The position numbers were made by a program, and so were the translations under genes. From Sphingobium ummariense RL-3 (GTDB taxonomy: Bacteria > Pseudomonadota > Alphaproteobacteria > Sphingomonadales > Sphingomonadaceae): a stretch of DNA of 64,000 bases. Numbering within the stretch: position 1 is the stretch's first letter; every line of letters starts with the position of its first letter. The stretch lies in NCBI RefSeq assembly GCF_000447205.1, contig NZ_AUWY01000100.1, positions 1 through 64,000 on the forward strand, written 5' to 3'. Positions 35,609-44,343 of this stretch are shown here, piece after piece. The notes under the pieces were generated by a model. It was not told the origin of the DNA, made no database searches, and was given only the letters and a program-made list of their open reading frames with translations.

Positions 35609-37357
35609 TCACACCAGCGCCTTCGCCTCGTCGGACATGACGCCGGCGACCTGGCTCGGATCGAGCAGCATTTCCGTATGCGCCGCGCCCGAAGGGATCA
35701 TCGGGAAGCAGTTGGAAAGCTTCGCCACGCGGCAATCGACGATCACCGGGCCGGGCGTATCGATCATCTGGCGGATGCCGCTCTCCAGCTCCTGCGGCCC
35801 TTCGATGCGGATGCCGGTCCAGCCATAGGCTTCGGCCAGCTTCACGAAATCGGGCAGGCTGTCCGAATAGCTGTTGGAATAGCGGCTTTCATAGGTCAGT
35901 TCCTGCCATTGGCGGACCATGCCCATATATTCATTGTTGAGGATGAAGACCTTGACGGGCAGGCGATACTGGCTGGCCGTGCCCATTTCCTGGATATTCA
36001 TCTGGATCGAGGCATCGCCCGCGACGCAGATGACCAGGCTGTCCGGATTGCCGAGCTGGGCGCCGATCGCTGCCGGGAAGCCGTAGCCCATGGTGCCGAG
36101 GCCACCGGAGGTCAGCCACTTGTTCGGCTCGTCGAAGCCGAAATGCTGGGCTGCCCACATCTGGTGCTGACCGACCTCGGTGGTGATGATGACGTCCTTC
36201 GCGCTGCGGGTGCCCTTGTAGAGGTCCGCAATGGCCCGCTGGGGCATGATCTCCGTGCCGTTTTCTGCATAGTCCAGGCTGCCGCGCGCGCGCCAGCCGT
36301 CGATCCGCGCCCACCATTCGGCAAGGTCAGCGCGCTTGTGGTCGCGCTGCTTCCACAGCGCGAGCATGTCGGCCAGCGCGCTTTCGACGTCAGCGACGAT
36401 CGGCAGGTCGACATTGATGATCTTGTTGATCGAACTGCGGTCGATGTCGATGTGGATCTTGCGGCTGTTCGGGCTGAAGGCGTCGGGGCGGCCGGTGACG
36501 CGGTCGTCGAACCGGGCGCCGATGCAGAGGATCAGGTCCGCCTGGTTCATCGCCCAGTTCGCCTCGAAGGTGCCATGCATGCCCAGCATGCCCAGCCATT
36601 GCGGCGAGGAGGCGGGGAAGGCGCCCAGGCCCATCAGCGTGGAAGTGACGGGCGCACCGGTCAGCGCCGCCAGCTCGCGCAGCAGGCGCGAGGCTTCCGG
36701 GCCGGAATTGATGACGCCGCCGCCGGTGTAAAAGATCGGGCGCTCCGACGCAGCCAGCATCTCCACCGCCGTGTCGATGGCCGACGCATCCGCCTTGACC
36801 TGCGGGCGATAGCTGGGGTGCTGCTTCGGCTCGGGCCTGCGATAGGGCGCGGTCGCGATCTGGACGTTCTTGGGAATGTCGACGACGACGGGGCCGGGTC
36901 GGCCGGTCGTGGCGATCTGGAACGCCTCATGGACGACGGCCGCCAGCTTGCCCGGATCCTTCACCAGATAGTTGTGCTTGGAACAGTGGCGGGTGATGCC
37001 GACCGTGTCCGCTTCCTGGAAGGCGTCGGTGCCGATCAGGTGCGTGGGAACCTGGCCGGTGATGACGACCATCGGGATCGAATCCATCAGCGCGTCGGTG
37101 ATGCCGGTGACGGCATTGGTCGCGCCGGGGCCGGAGGTGACGAGCACGACGCCGGGCTTGCCGGTGGAACGGGCATAGCCTTCCGCCATGTGGGTCGCGC
37201 CCTGTTCGTGGCGGACCAGCACATGCTTGATCGTGGGATGGTTGTAGAGCGCGTCGTAGATCGGCAGCACCGCGCCGCCCGGATAGCCGAACACGACTTC
37301 GACTCCCAGATCGACCAGGCATTCGACCAAAATGTCCGCGCCGCTCTTTTCGGCCAC
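35609..37357 (-). CDS. ilvB: Acetolactate synthase large (catalytic) subunit
   Basis: This 582-residue thiamine-diphosphate enzyme condenses two pyruvates or pyruvate plus 2-oxobutyrate. The catalytic Glu lies in VRHEQGATHMAEGYAR near residue 49. The FAD-binding middle domain includes GARFDDRVTGRPD, and the ThDP motif is GDASIQMNIQEM...NN (GDAS near 447, then ILNNEYMGMVRQW). It is first of an ilvB-small gene-ilvN operon on the minus strand. I see no leader-peptide attenuator in the 100 bp upstream. Confidence 0.97.
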   Translation of the reverse strand: MAEKSGADILVECLVDLGVEVVFGYPGGAVLPIYDALYNHPTIKHVLVRHEQGATHMAEGYARSTGKPGVVLVTSGPGATNAVTGITDALMDSIPMVVITGQVPTHLIGTDAFQEADTVGITRHCSKHNYLVKDPGKLAAVVHEAFQIATTGRPGPVVVDIPKNVQIATAPYRRPEPKQHPSYRPQVKADASAIDTAVEMLAASERPIFYTGGGVINSGPEASRLLRELAALTGAPVTSTLMGLGAFPASSPQWLGMLGMHGTFEANWAMNQADLILCIGARFDDRVTGRPDAFSPNSRKIHIDIDRSSINKIINVDLPIVADVESALADMLALWKQRDHKRADLAEWWARIDGWRARGSLDYAENGTEIMPQRAIADLYKGTRSAKDVIITTEVGQHQMWAAQHFGFDEPNKWLTSGGLGTMGYGFPAAIGAQLGNPDSLVICVAGDASIQMNIQEMGTASQYRLPVKVFILNNEYMGMVRQWQELTYESRYSNSYSDSLPDFVKLAEAYGWTGIRIEGPQELESGIRQMIDTPGPVIVDCRVAKLSNCFPMIPSGAAHTEMLLDPSQVAGVMSDEAKALV

Positions 37358-37458
37358 GATGCAATCCTTCCTTTGCGTGCAGGGGGCGTGCTTTGCGCCA
37401 GCCGCCCGGCGATGGCAAGGCGCACGCCACTATTCGACATAAAATGACTAGTCAATAG

Positions 37459-38403
37459 CTACGATTGTAACTTTCTTATCAGATTGGTAGCAATGCTGTC
37501 ATCAATATTTCTCGCCTCTCTGGGCCATGAGGCGGGGGGCTGGTGCGAAAACCAGGTATATTGGCGTTTGGCATATTGCCGCGTGGCGATCCGGCCTCGT
37601 TCCAGCATCATCTCGCGGTCGATTTCACCGGCCAGCCAGGCCGCGATTTCCGGCACGCCGATGGCCCGCATGACGGGAAGGTCGGGCGACAGGCGGCGGT
37701 CGAGCAGGGCCTCGACCTCCGCAATCGCACCGCCTTCGACCATCGCCTCGAAGCGCAGGTCGCACCGCCGCACCAGCCAGTCGCGCGCCGGCAGGAGGAT
37801 GAGGGGGGAAAGGAGGATGCGGTCGCCGATGCCGCCGATCCTCTGCCGCTGCCATTCGGAAAGCGGCCTGCCGGTTGATCGGACCACCTCCAGCGCGCGG
37901 GCGACGCGCGTGCTGTCGGCCGGCGCGAGGCGACCCGCAGCCGGCGGATCCTCACGCGACAGGGCGGCATGCGCCTCCGCCACGGGCATGGCGCGCACCG
38001 CCGCGCGAATGTCCGGGTCGATGTCCGGCACGGGCGCGATGCCGTCGAGCAGGGTGCGCAGGTAAAGGCCCGTGCCGCCGACCAGCACCGGCAGGCGGCC
38101 TTCTCCATGGGCCTGGTCGATCTCCGCCCGGGCTTCGGTGGCCCAGCGGGCGGCGGTGCAGGCCTCCGCGCCGTCGATATGCCCGAACAGCCGGTGCGGC
38201 ACCCCTGCCATCTCCGCCGCCGTCGGACGGGCGGAGAGGATGGCAAGGTCCGCATAGACCTGGCTCGCGTCGGCATTGATGACGGTGCCGTTCGCCGCCT
38301 GCGCCAGCGCGACGGCAAGCGCGCTCTTGCCGCTGGCGGTCGGCCCGGCAATAAGCGCCACGCGCGGGCGGGAATCGCCTGCTTCTTGTTCGGGAGTGTC
38401 CAT
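37459..38403 (-). CDS. miaA: tRNA dimethylallyltransferase
   Basis: This 314-residue enzyme prenylates A37 of tRNAs reading UNN codons. The P-loop is [16 protein letters not shown] near residue 19, with [24 protein letters not shown] and [11 protein letters not shown] downstream. The start ATG at 38401-38403 shares two bases with the start codon of serB on the other strand (CATG). The frame is open further upstream inside serB, but only this start gives the normal N-terminus. It is followed by ilvB on the same strand. Confidence 0.95.
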   Translation of the reverse strand: MDTPEQEAGDSRPRVALIAGPTASGKSALAVALAQAANGTVINADASQVYADLAILSARPTAAEMAGVPHRLFGHIDGAEACTAARWATEARAEIDQAHGEGRLPVLVGGTGLYLRTLLDGIAPVPDIDPDIRAAVRAMPVAEAHAALSREDPPAAGRLAPADSTRVARALEVVRSTGRPLSEWQRQRIGGIGDRILLSPLILLPARDWLVRRCDLRFEAMVEGGAIAEVEALLDRRLSPDLPVMRAIGVPEIAAWLAGEIDREMMLERGRIATRQYAKRQYTWFSHQPPASWPREARNIDDSIATNLIRKLQS

Positions 38404-39280
38404 GTTCGTCGCGACCTTAGTGGCAAGCGAAGCCCTGCGGCAGGGGGATATTGCGGAGGCCGCCGACCGGCTGAGAGATGCAGGCTGCGCGCCCGGCGGT
38501 ACCGCGTGGCTGGACGAAGGCAAGGCGGCGGACATCCTCTTCGACAGCGACCCGGCCACCGCGCGCATCGCTTTGGCGGGTCTAGGGGAGGGTGTGGACG
38601 TGATCGTCCAGCCCGTCGCTACCCGCGAGAAGCGGCTGCTGATCGCCGACATGGATTCGACCATGATTACCGTCGAATGCATCGACGAGCTGGCCGATTA
38701 TGCCGGGATCAAACCGCAGATCGCGGAGATCACCGAGCGGGCCATGCGGGGCGAACTGGACTTCGCAGGCGCGCTGCACGAGCGGGTCGCGCTGCTGAAG
38801 GGACTGCCGGACGCCAAGATCGACCTGTGCCGCGAGGAGCGGGTGCGGATCATGCCGGGCGCCAAGGCGCTGGTTCAGACGATGCGCGCGCGCAGCGCGG
38901 CGACGCTGCTGGTGTCGGGCGGATTCACCCGCTTTACCGGCCCTGTGGCGGAGGAGATCGGTTTCGAGCGGGCCGTCGCCAATGTGCTGGAGATCGCGGA
39001 CGGCGCGCTGCTCGGCACCGTTACCGTGCCGATCGTCGATGCAGCCCGCAAGCGGGCCGAGCTGGAGGCCATGATCGCGGGCGGCGTGGACCGGGCGCTG
39101 ACCCTGGCGGTCGGCGACGGCGCCAACGATATTCCCATGATCGAAGGCGCCGGGCTGGGGGTCGCTTATCACGCCAAGCCGAAGACACGGGCGGCCGCCG
39201 ATGCGGAAATCATGCATGGCGACCTGTCGGTGCTGCTCTACGCGCAGGGGATTCCTTCCGCGCAATGGGTGATCGACTGA
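38402..39280 (+). CDS. serB: Phosphoserine phosphatase
   Basis: This 292-residue HAD phosphatase performs the last step of serine synthesis. Motif I is [12 protein letters not shown] near residue 82, motif [13 protein letters not shown] near 170, and motif III/IV is [24 protein letters not shown] near 240 (GDGANDIPM). A degenerate ACT-like N-terminal region precedes the HAD core. ATG 38402 overlaps the divergent miaA start, so any ribosome site must lie inside miaA coding sequence, or the mRNA is leaderless. Confidence 0.95.
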   Translation: MFVATLVASEALRQGDIAEAADRLRDAGCAPGGTAWLDEGKAADILFDSDPATARIALAGLGEGVDVIVQPVATREKRLLIADMDSTMITVECIDELADYAGIKPQIAEITERAMRGELDFAGALHERVALLKGLPDAKIDLCREERVRIMPGAKALVQTMRARSAATLLVSGGFTRFTGPVAEEIGFERAVANVLEIADGALLGTVTVPIVDAARKRAELEAMIAGGVDRALTLAVGDGANDIPMIEGAGLGVAYHAKPKTRAAADAEIMHGDLSVLLYAQGIPSAQWVID

Positions 39281-39311
39281 GAGATCGGGCGGCGTCCAGC
39301 GCCGCACCAAC

Positions 39312-41432
39312 TTATTTCACGCCCAGTTGGTCGAGCGCGAAGGCCATATATTCCGCCTGGTCGCGATAGCGGCGGAAGCGGCCGGACTTGCCGCCATGGC
39401 CGGCCTCCATGTTGATGCGATAGACCAGCGGGTTGCTGTCGGTCTTGGTCGCGCGCAGCTTCGCCACCCATTTGGTCGGTTCATAATATTGCACCTGGCT
39501 GTCCCACAGGCCGGTGCCCACGAACAGGCTGGGATAATCCTTCGCCGTGACATTGTCGTAGGGCGAATAGGCCAGCATGATGTCGTACCACTGCTTCTGC
39601 TCGGGATTGCCCCATTCGTCATATTCGCCGGTGGTGAGCGGGATCGTGGGGTCGAGCATGGTCGTCACCACGTCGACGAAGGGCACCTGCGCGACGATCA
39701 CCTTGTAGTCCTGCGGCGCCATGTTCGCGACCGCGCCCATCAGCAGGCCGCCGGCGCTGCCGCCCATGGCGGCGACGCGCCCTTTCCTTGTATAGCCCTG
39801 GTCGACCAGGAAGCGGGTGACGTCGATGAAGTCGGTGAAACTGTTCACCTTCTTGGCGAGATGGCCGTCATCATACCATTTGCGGCCCATTTCCTGCCCG
39901 CCGCGGATATGGGCGATGGCATAGACCATACCCCGGTCGAGCAGGCTAGGCCAGGCAGGGGCGAAATAGGGATCGGACGAATAGCCGTAGCTGCCATAGG
40001 CATATTGGAACAGTGGCGCCGTGCCGTCCTTCCTGAAACCCTTGGCGTAGATCAGCGACACGGGGATCTTCGTGCCGTCGCGCGCGGGCGCCCAGATTCG
40101 TTCGGTCACATATTTGTCGGGGTCGTAGCCGGTGACGGGCTGGACCTTCAGCACCTTGCGTTCGCCGGTCGCGGCGTTGACCTCATAGGTCGTTTCGGGG
40201 GTCCGCAATGAGTCATAGGTATAGCGGACCCAGGGCGTGCCGCTTTCCTTGTTGACGTCCAGCGTCATCGCATAGGCCGGCTCGTCCGCCTCGACGAAGC
40301 TGCTCTTGCCGCCCTTTGCGAGGAGGCGCAGCCGCTTGTTGCCGCCCGAGCGCTCCTCGATCGCGAGGAAACCGTCGAAGGGCTGGAAATTCTCGATGAA
40401 CACATCCGCGCTGGTGGGCACGATGTCCTTCCATGCCGCCCGCCCCTTGGCGGCGTCGGCGTCCGATACGATCATCAGCCGGTAATTGGGTGCCTGCCAG
40501 TTGGTGCGGATCGTCCATTGCCCGCCGACATGGTCGCTGCTGTAGAGGAAGTCGCGCTCGCGGGGGGCAAGAACGGTGAAGCTCGTCGGCTTGGCCGCCG
40601 GGGCGCAGCGCTCCTCGTTGCTCACCGTCGACTGAAGGACGATGCAGATATACTGGCCCGAGGTGGTCTTCTTGAGGCTCATATAGAAGGTGTCGTCCTT
40701 CTCCTCATAGACCATCCTGTCGGCGGAAAGCGGCGTGCCCAACACATGCGCCTTGACCCGCTTGCCCAGCAGGGTCGTCGGATCCTTCTCGACATAGAAG
40801 ATCGTCCGGCTGTCGTCGGCCCAGGCGAAGTCCGGCTCCGCATTGGGTATGGCGTCGGCCTTCAGCGCCCCGGTGGCGATGTCCTTGACGCGGATCGTGT
40901 ACTGCCGCCGGCCGACGGTATCCTCTGCATAGGCGAGCAATGTGTCGTTGGGACTCACATCCTGCGCGCTGACCGCGAAGAAGCCCTTGCCCTCGGCCAT
41001 TTTCGGTTCGTCGAGCAAGATCTGCTCGGGCGCGTCCATTGTTCCTTTGCGCCGGGCGACGATCGGATAGTCGGCGCCGGTCTCGAACCGGCTGTAATAC
41101 CAATAACCCTTCTTGCGGTAGGGGACGGAGCTGTCGTCCTGCTTTATCCGCCCGACAATCTCATTGTAGAGCGCGTCCTGCAGCGGCTTGGTGGGCGCCA
41201 GCAGCGCGTCGGCATAGGCGTTCTCGGCGTTGAGATAGGCCAGCATCTCCGGATCCTTGCGCGTGTCGTCGCGCAGCCAGTAATAGGGATCCTGCCGCAC
41301 CGCGCCGAAAGGGGCCTTCACCTCATGCGGCTTCTTCGCGGCGACCGGCGGCTGCGGAAGCTGCTGGGCCTGCGCTGCAATGCTCGCCCCGATGCTGAAG
41401 CCAGCGAGCAGCCATGCCGTTGTACGGATCAT
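39312..41432 (-). CDS. Oligopeptidase B (S9A prolyl oligopeptidase family), exported
   Basis: This 706-residue serine peptidase starts MIRTTAWLLAGFSIGASIAAQAQ, a clear signal peptide; ATG 41432 has GGGAGGG upstream. A seven-bladed beta-propeller (about 60-420) precedes the alpha/beta hydrolase domain. The nucleophile is S559 in MGGSAGGLLMG, and the C-terminal His is in MEAGHGGKSGRF. It cleaves short peptides after basic residues. The signal peptide points to periplasmic action, common in sphingomonads. Confidence 0.93.
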   Translation of the reverse strand: MIRTTAWLLAGFSIGASIAAQAQQLPQPPVAAKKPHEVKAPFGAVRQDPYYWLRDDTRKDPEMLAYLNAENAYADALLAPTKPLQDALYNEIVGRIKQDDSSVPYRKKGYWYYSRFETGADYPIVARRKGTMDAPEQILLDEPKMAEGKGFFAVSAQDVSPNDTLLAYAEDTVGRRQYTIRVKDIATGALKADAIPNAEPDFAWADDSRTIFYVEKDPTTLLGKRVKAHVLGTPLSADRMVYEEKDDTFYMSLKKTTSGQYICIVLQSTVSNEERCAPAAKPTSFTVLAPRERDFLYSSDHVGGQWTIRTNWQAPNYRLMIVSDADAAKGRAAWKDIVPTSADVFIENFQPFDGFLAIEERSGGNKRLRLLAKGGKSSFVEADEPAYAMTLDVNKESGTPWVRYTYDSLRTPETTYEVNAATGERKVLKVQPVTGYDPDKYVTERIWAPARDGTKIPVSLIYAKGFRKDGTAPLFQYAYGSYGYSSDPYFAPAWPSLLDRGMVYAIAHIRGGQEMGRKWYDDGHLAKKVNSFTDFIDVTRFLVDQGYTRKGRVAAMGGSAGGLLMGAVANMAPQDYKVIVAQVPFVDVVTTMLDPTIPLTTGEYDEWGNPEQKQWYDIMLAYSPYDNVTAKDYPSLFVGTGLWDSQVQYYEPTKWVAKLRATKTDSNPLVYRINMEAGHGGKSGRFRRYRDQAEYMAFALDQLGVK

Positions 41433-41555
41433 ATTTTCTTGCCCTCCCGGTCGAATCGACATGGACGGCAGCTTGCACGGCTTGCGCCGCGAAGGGGAGA
41501 GGGGTTCGCCTGTCTTTCGTCATCCCCGCCCGCGCGGAGATGACGGCAAGGTCAG

Positions 41556-42857
41556 CTACAGCACGTATTTGCTGAGGTCGGTGTCGCGGGCGATGGCGTT
41601 GAGCTGCTTCTCGACATAGGCCTGGTTGATCACCAGCGTCTCGCCCTTGCGATCCTCCGCGTCGAAGCTGACGTCCTCCAGCAGCTTTTCCATCACCGTC
41701 TGGAGCCGGCGGGCGCCGATATTCTCGACCTCGCTGTTCACCTCTGCGGCAATGCGGGCGATGGCGCGGATGCCGTCGGGCGTCAGGTCGATGGTCACCT
41801 CCTCGGTCGCCAGCAGCGCGCGGTACTGCGCCACAAGGCTCGCCTTGGTGTCGGAGAGGATCGCGACGAAATCGTCTTCGGTCAGCGCCTTCAGCTCCAC
41901 CCGGATCGGCAGGCGGCCCTGAAGCTCGGGCAGCAGGTCGCTGGGCTTGGCCACATGGAACGCGCCCGAGGCGATGAACAGGATATGGTCGGTCTTGAGC
42001 GGGCCATATTTGGTCGCGACCGTCGTCCCCTCGATCAGCGGCAGCAGGTCGCGTTGCACGCCCTCGCGGCTGACCGAGCCACCGCGCACGTCGCTGACGG
42101 CGATCTTGTCGACCTCGTCGAGGAAGACGATGCCGTTCTGCTCCGCGCTGGCGAGCGCCACACGGGCGACGTCGTCCTGATCCAGCCGCTTGTCCTGCTC
42201 TTCCTCGACCAGCTTGTCCCAGGCGTCGGCTACGCGCATCTTGCGGCGTTTCTTCTGCTGCTGGCCGAAGGCCTTCGACATCATGTCGGACAGGTTGATC
42301 ATGCCGACCTGGCCGCCCATGCCGGGAATCTCCATCGGCATCGACGGGCTGTCGGCGACTTCCACCTCGACCTCGACCTCGTTCATCTGGTTGCCCTCGA
42401 TCCGCTGGCGGAAGGACAGGCGAGTGGCTTCGCTCGCTTCCTTGCCGGTCAGGGCGTCGAGCAGGCGGGCCATGGCTGCCTCCGACGCGGCTTCGCGCAC
42501 GGCTTCGCGGCGGCGGTCGCGTTCCAGGCGCACGGCTTCCTCGACCAGGTCGCGGGCGATCTGCTCGACGTCGCGGCCGACATAGCCGACCTCGGTGAAC
42601 TTGGTCGCTTCGACCTTGACGAAGGGGGCATCGGCCAGCTTTGCCAGGCGGCGGCTGATCTCCGTCTTGCCGCAGCCCGTGGGGCCGATCATCAGGATGT
42701 TCTTCGGCGTGATCTCGTCCCGCAGTTCGGCGGGCACATGCTGGCGGCGCCAGCGGTTACGCAGCGCCACGGCGACGGCGCGCTTGGCGTCCTTCTGTCC
42801 GATGATGTGCGCGTCCAGCGCGGTGACGATGGCTTTGGGGGTCAGGGTGTCGTTCAT
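41556..42857 (-). CDS. hslU: HslU, ATPase subunit of the HslVU protease
   Basis: This 433-residue AAA+ unfoldase feeds substrates into HslV. The Walker [14 protein letters not shown] lies at 58-70 and Walker [12 protein letters not shown] near 245. The I domain is in between (about 110-235), the sensor-2 arginine region is [16 protein letters not shown], and the C-terminal tail ends SKYVL for docking into HslV. It lies downstream of hslV, separated by 93 bp holding an inverted repeat. Confidence 0.97.
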   Translation of the reverse strand: MNDTLTPKAIVTALDAHIIGQKDAKRAVAVALRNRWRRQHVPAELRDEITPKNILMIGPTGCGKTEISRRLAKLADAPFVKVEATKFTEVGYVGRDVEQIARDLVEEAVRLERDRRREAVREAASEAAMARLLDALTGKEASEATRLSFRQRIEGNQMNEVEVEVEVADSPSMPMEIPGMGGQVGMINLSDMMSKAFGQQQKKRRKMRVADAWDKLVEEEQDKRLDQDDVARVALASAEQNGIVFLDEVDKIAVSDVRGGSVSREGVQRDLLPLIEGTTVATKYGPLKTDHILFIASGAFHVAKPSDLLPELQGRLPIRVELKALTEDDFVAILSDTKASLVAQYRALLATEEVTIDLTPDGIRAIARIAAEVNSEVENIGARRLQTVMEKLLEDVSFDAEDRKGETLVINQAYVEKQLNAIARDTDLSKYVL

Positions 42858-42871
42858 AAAGTTCCGAAAAT

Positions 42872-42948
42872 CCGTTCGCCCTGAGCTTGTCGAAGGGCTA
42901 TTCTTCTTGAAGAAAGTGCCGGGCTTCGACAGGCTCAGCCCGAACGGG
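42872..42948. repeat. Dispersed intergenic inverted repeat, copy 2
   Basis: The left arm CCGTTCGCCCTGAGCTTGTC and the right arm, in reverse complement CCCGTTCGGGCTGAGCCTGT, match those of the copy at 8656-8737, while the central 30 bases differ. It fills nearly all of the hslV-hslU gap, so the hslVU mRNA would contain the hairpin. It could lower hslU relative to hslV or stabilise processed ends. Confidence 0.8.
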
Positions 42949-42950
42949 AG

Positions 42951-43517
42951 TTAAGCCGCAGACTCCAGCGTTTCGATGGTCAGCTGGTCGTTGGTATAGA
43001 CGCAGATCTCGGCGGCGACGGCCATCGCCTTGCGGGCGAGCGCCTCCGGATCTTCCTCATAATCCACCAGCGCGCGCGCGGCGGCGAGGGCGTAGTTGCC
43101 GCCCGAGCCAATCGCGGCGACGCCGTTCAGCGGCTCCAGCACGTCGCCGTTGCCGGTCAGGATCAGCGTCACGTCGCGGTCCGCGACGATCATCATCGCT
43201 TCCAGGTTGCGGAGATATTTGTCAGTGCGCCAGTCCTTCGCCAGTTCCACGGCGGAGCGCATCAGCTGGCCGTTATGCCGTTCCAGCTTCGCCTCCAGCC
43301 GTTCGAACAGGGTGAAGGCATCGGCGGTCGCCCCGGCGAAACCGCCGATGACGGAGCCGTCGTGCAGGCGGCGTACCTTGCGGGCGTTGGGTTTCATCAC
43401 CGTCTGGCCCATGGACACCTGGCCGTCGCCCGCGACGACGACCTTCCCGTTCTTCCTGACTGACATGATGGTGGTGCCATGCCAGACCGGCATGGCGCTG
43501 CTGCGTGGGTCGTTCAT
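42951..43517 (-). CDS. hslV: HslV, peptidase subunit of the HslVU protease
   Basis: This 188-residue proteasome-like Ntn peptidase has its catalytic Thr at residue 15 ([14 protein letters not shown]). A 14-residue propeptide must be removed, longer than the single Met of E. coli HslV, as is common in alphaproteobacteria. [13 protein letters not shown] and [15 protein letters not shown] are family blocks. ATG 43517 is used; the frame opens further upstream. With Anbu, the window carries two distinct proteasome-type peptidases. Confidence 0.95.
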   Translation of the reverse strand: MNDPRSSAMPVWHGTTIMSVRKNGKVVVAGDGQVSMGQTVMKPNARKVRRLHDGSVIGGFAGATADAFTLFERLEAKLERHNGQLMRSAVELAKDWRTDKYLRNLEAMMIVADRDVTLILTGNGDVLEPLNGVAAIGSGGNYALAAARALVDYEEDPEALARKAMAVAAEICVYTNDQLTIETLESAA

Positions 43518-43691
43518 GTCGCGGCATATGGGATCGTCCGGGGCAGCGCGCAAGCATGGGGCCGCGTTGCGCCGGATCGTGTCCTTTGGGCGACTATTCC
43601 CCTCCAATCAGTCAGGGAACAAGCATGGATCAATTGACATTGTGCATTGCAGCATCAATCATCGGTGACCATTCGGAAAGGCAGGACTCGC

Positions 43692-43880
43692 ATGTCTCTC
43701 AAGGCCAGGGCCCAGGAAAAGGTCGAGCGGGCGGGCATTTCCAACTATTCCTTCGATCGCGAAGACCTGATCATGTGCGGCATCCGCTACGCGATCGAGG
43801 CGTGCGATTGCGGCGAACCCGATTGCGACGGCGTGCGGCTGCGCAAGAATATCGGCGGCGTAGCCCGCAGCCTGCAATGA
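43692..43880 (+). CDS. Small conserved hypothetical protein (62 aa)
   Basis: The protein starts MSLKARAQEKVERAGISNYS with GGCAGGA upstream of ATG 43692. It contains a Cys-rich stretch CDCGEPDCDG in the last third, which could bind a metal, though this is only inferred. No known domain is recognised. It is monocistronic between hslV (divergent) and the entericidin-like gene (convergent, 17 bp between stops). Confidence 0.65.
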   Translation: MSLKARAQEKVERAGISNYSFDREDLIMCGIRYAIEACDCGEPDCDGVRLRKNIGGVARSLQ

Positions 43881-43897
43881 TCCGCCGTCGCTGATCT

Positions 43898-44026
43898 TTA
43901 GTGCATCGCATCCTTGCCAGCGCGGCCGACGGATTCGATGTCTCGGCCGACGCCCTGCACCGTATTGCAGGCGGCAAGGGCGGTCAGGAGCGTAGCGGTA
44001 ATGAGGGTGACGAAGACTTTGCGCAT
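43898..44026 (-). CDS. Entericidin-like small lipoprotein (42 aa)
   Basis: The ATG at 44024-44026 is preceded by GGAG 7-8 nt upstream. The product is a signal peptide MRKVFVTLITATLLTALAAC followed by NTVQGVGRDIESVGRAG. The lipobox ALAAC gives a mature lipoprotein of about 23 residues with the GVGRDIESVG pattern of the entericidin family (EcnA/EcnB). Members are small, often stress-induced envelope lipoproteins. The gene is short enough to be easily missed in annotation. Confidence 0.85.
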   Translation of the reverse strand: MRKVFVTLITATLLTALAACNTVQGVGRDIESVGRAGKDAMH

Positions 44027-44143
44027 TGACGGGCTCCATATAACGGATTGGCTATAGCGAGCGGACGCGCGATCGGTAAGAGCGATTCAGCAGGCTTGAC
44101 AGTCCGCCCGGCCGATGCCAATGGCCGCATCCTTCCTTTCAGG

Positions 44144-44218
44144 GGGCGCGTAGCTCAGCGGTAGAGCACACCCTTCACACGGGTGGGGTCACAGGTTCAA
44201 TCCCTGTCGCGCCCACCA
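44144..44218 (+). tRNA. tRNA-Val (CAC)
   Basis: A 75-nt cloverleaf has the acceptor GGGCGCG paired with CGCGCCC, the D-arm GCTC-AGCGGTA-GAGC, the anticodon arm ACCC-TTCACAC-GGGT (anticodon CAC), the T-arm ACAGG-TTCAATC-CCTGT and an encoded CCA. It reads GUG codons. Confidence 0.95.
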
Positions 44219-44343
44219 CGGCCTGCCGGGCTGTGGTTGGACAGATTATTTCCCCACATTGATCTTTTCGCATGCGGCGCGCTAAGCGATTGCGCATGAT
44301 CCGGTGTCCGCCTGCCTGCGGCGCCGACCCCGAAAGGATGTCG

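Noticed and set aside
38276-38401. Upstream in-frame start for serB within miaA
   Set aside because: The extension translates the antisense of the miaA P-loop region and does not resemble phosphoserine phosphatase N-termini.
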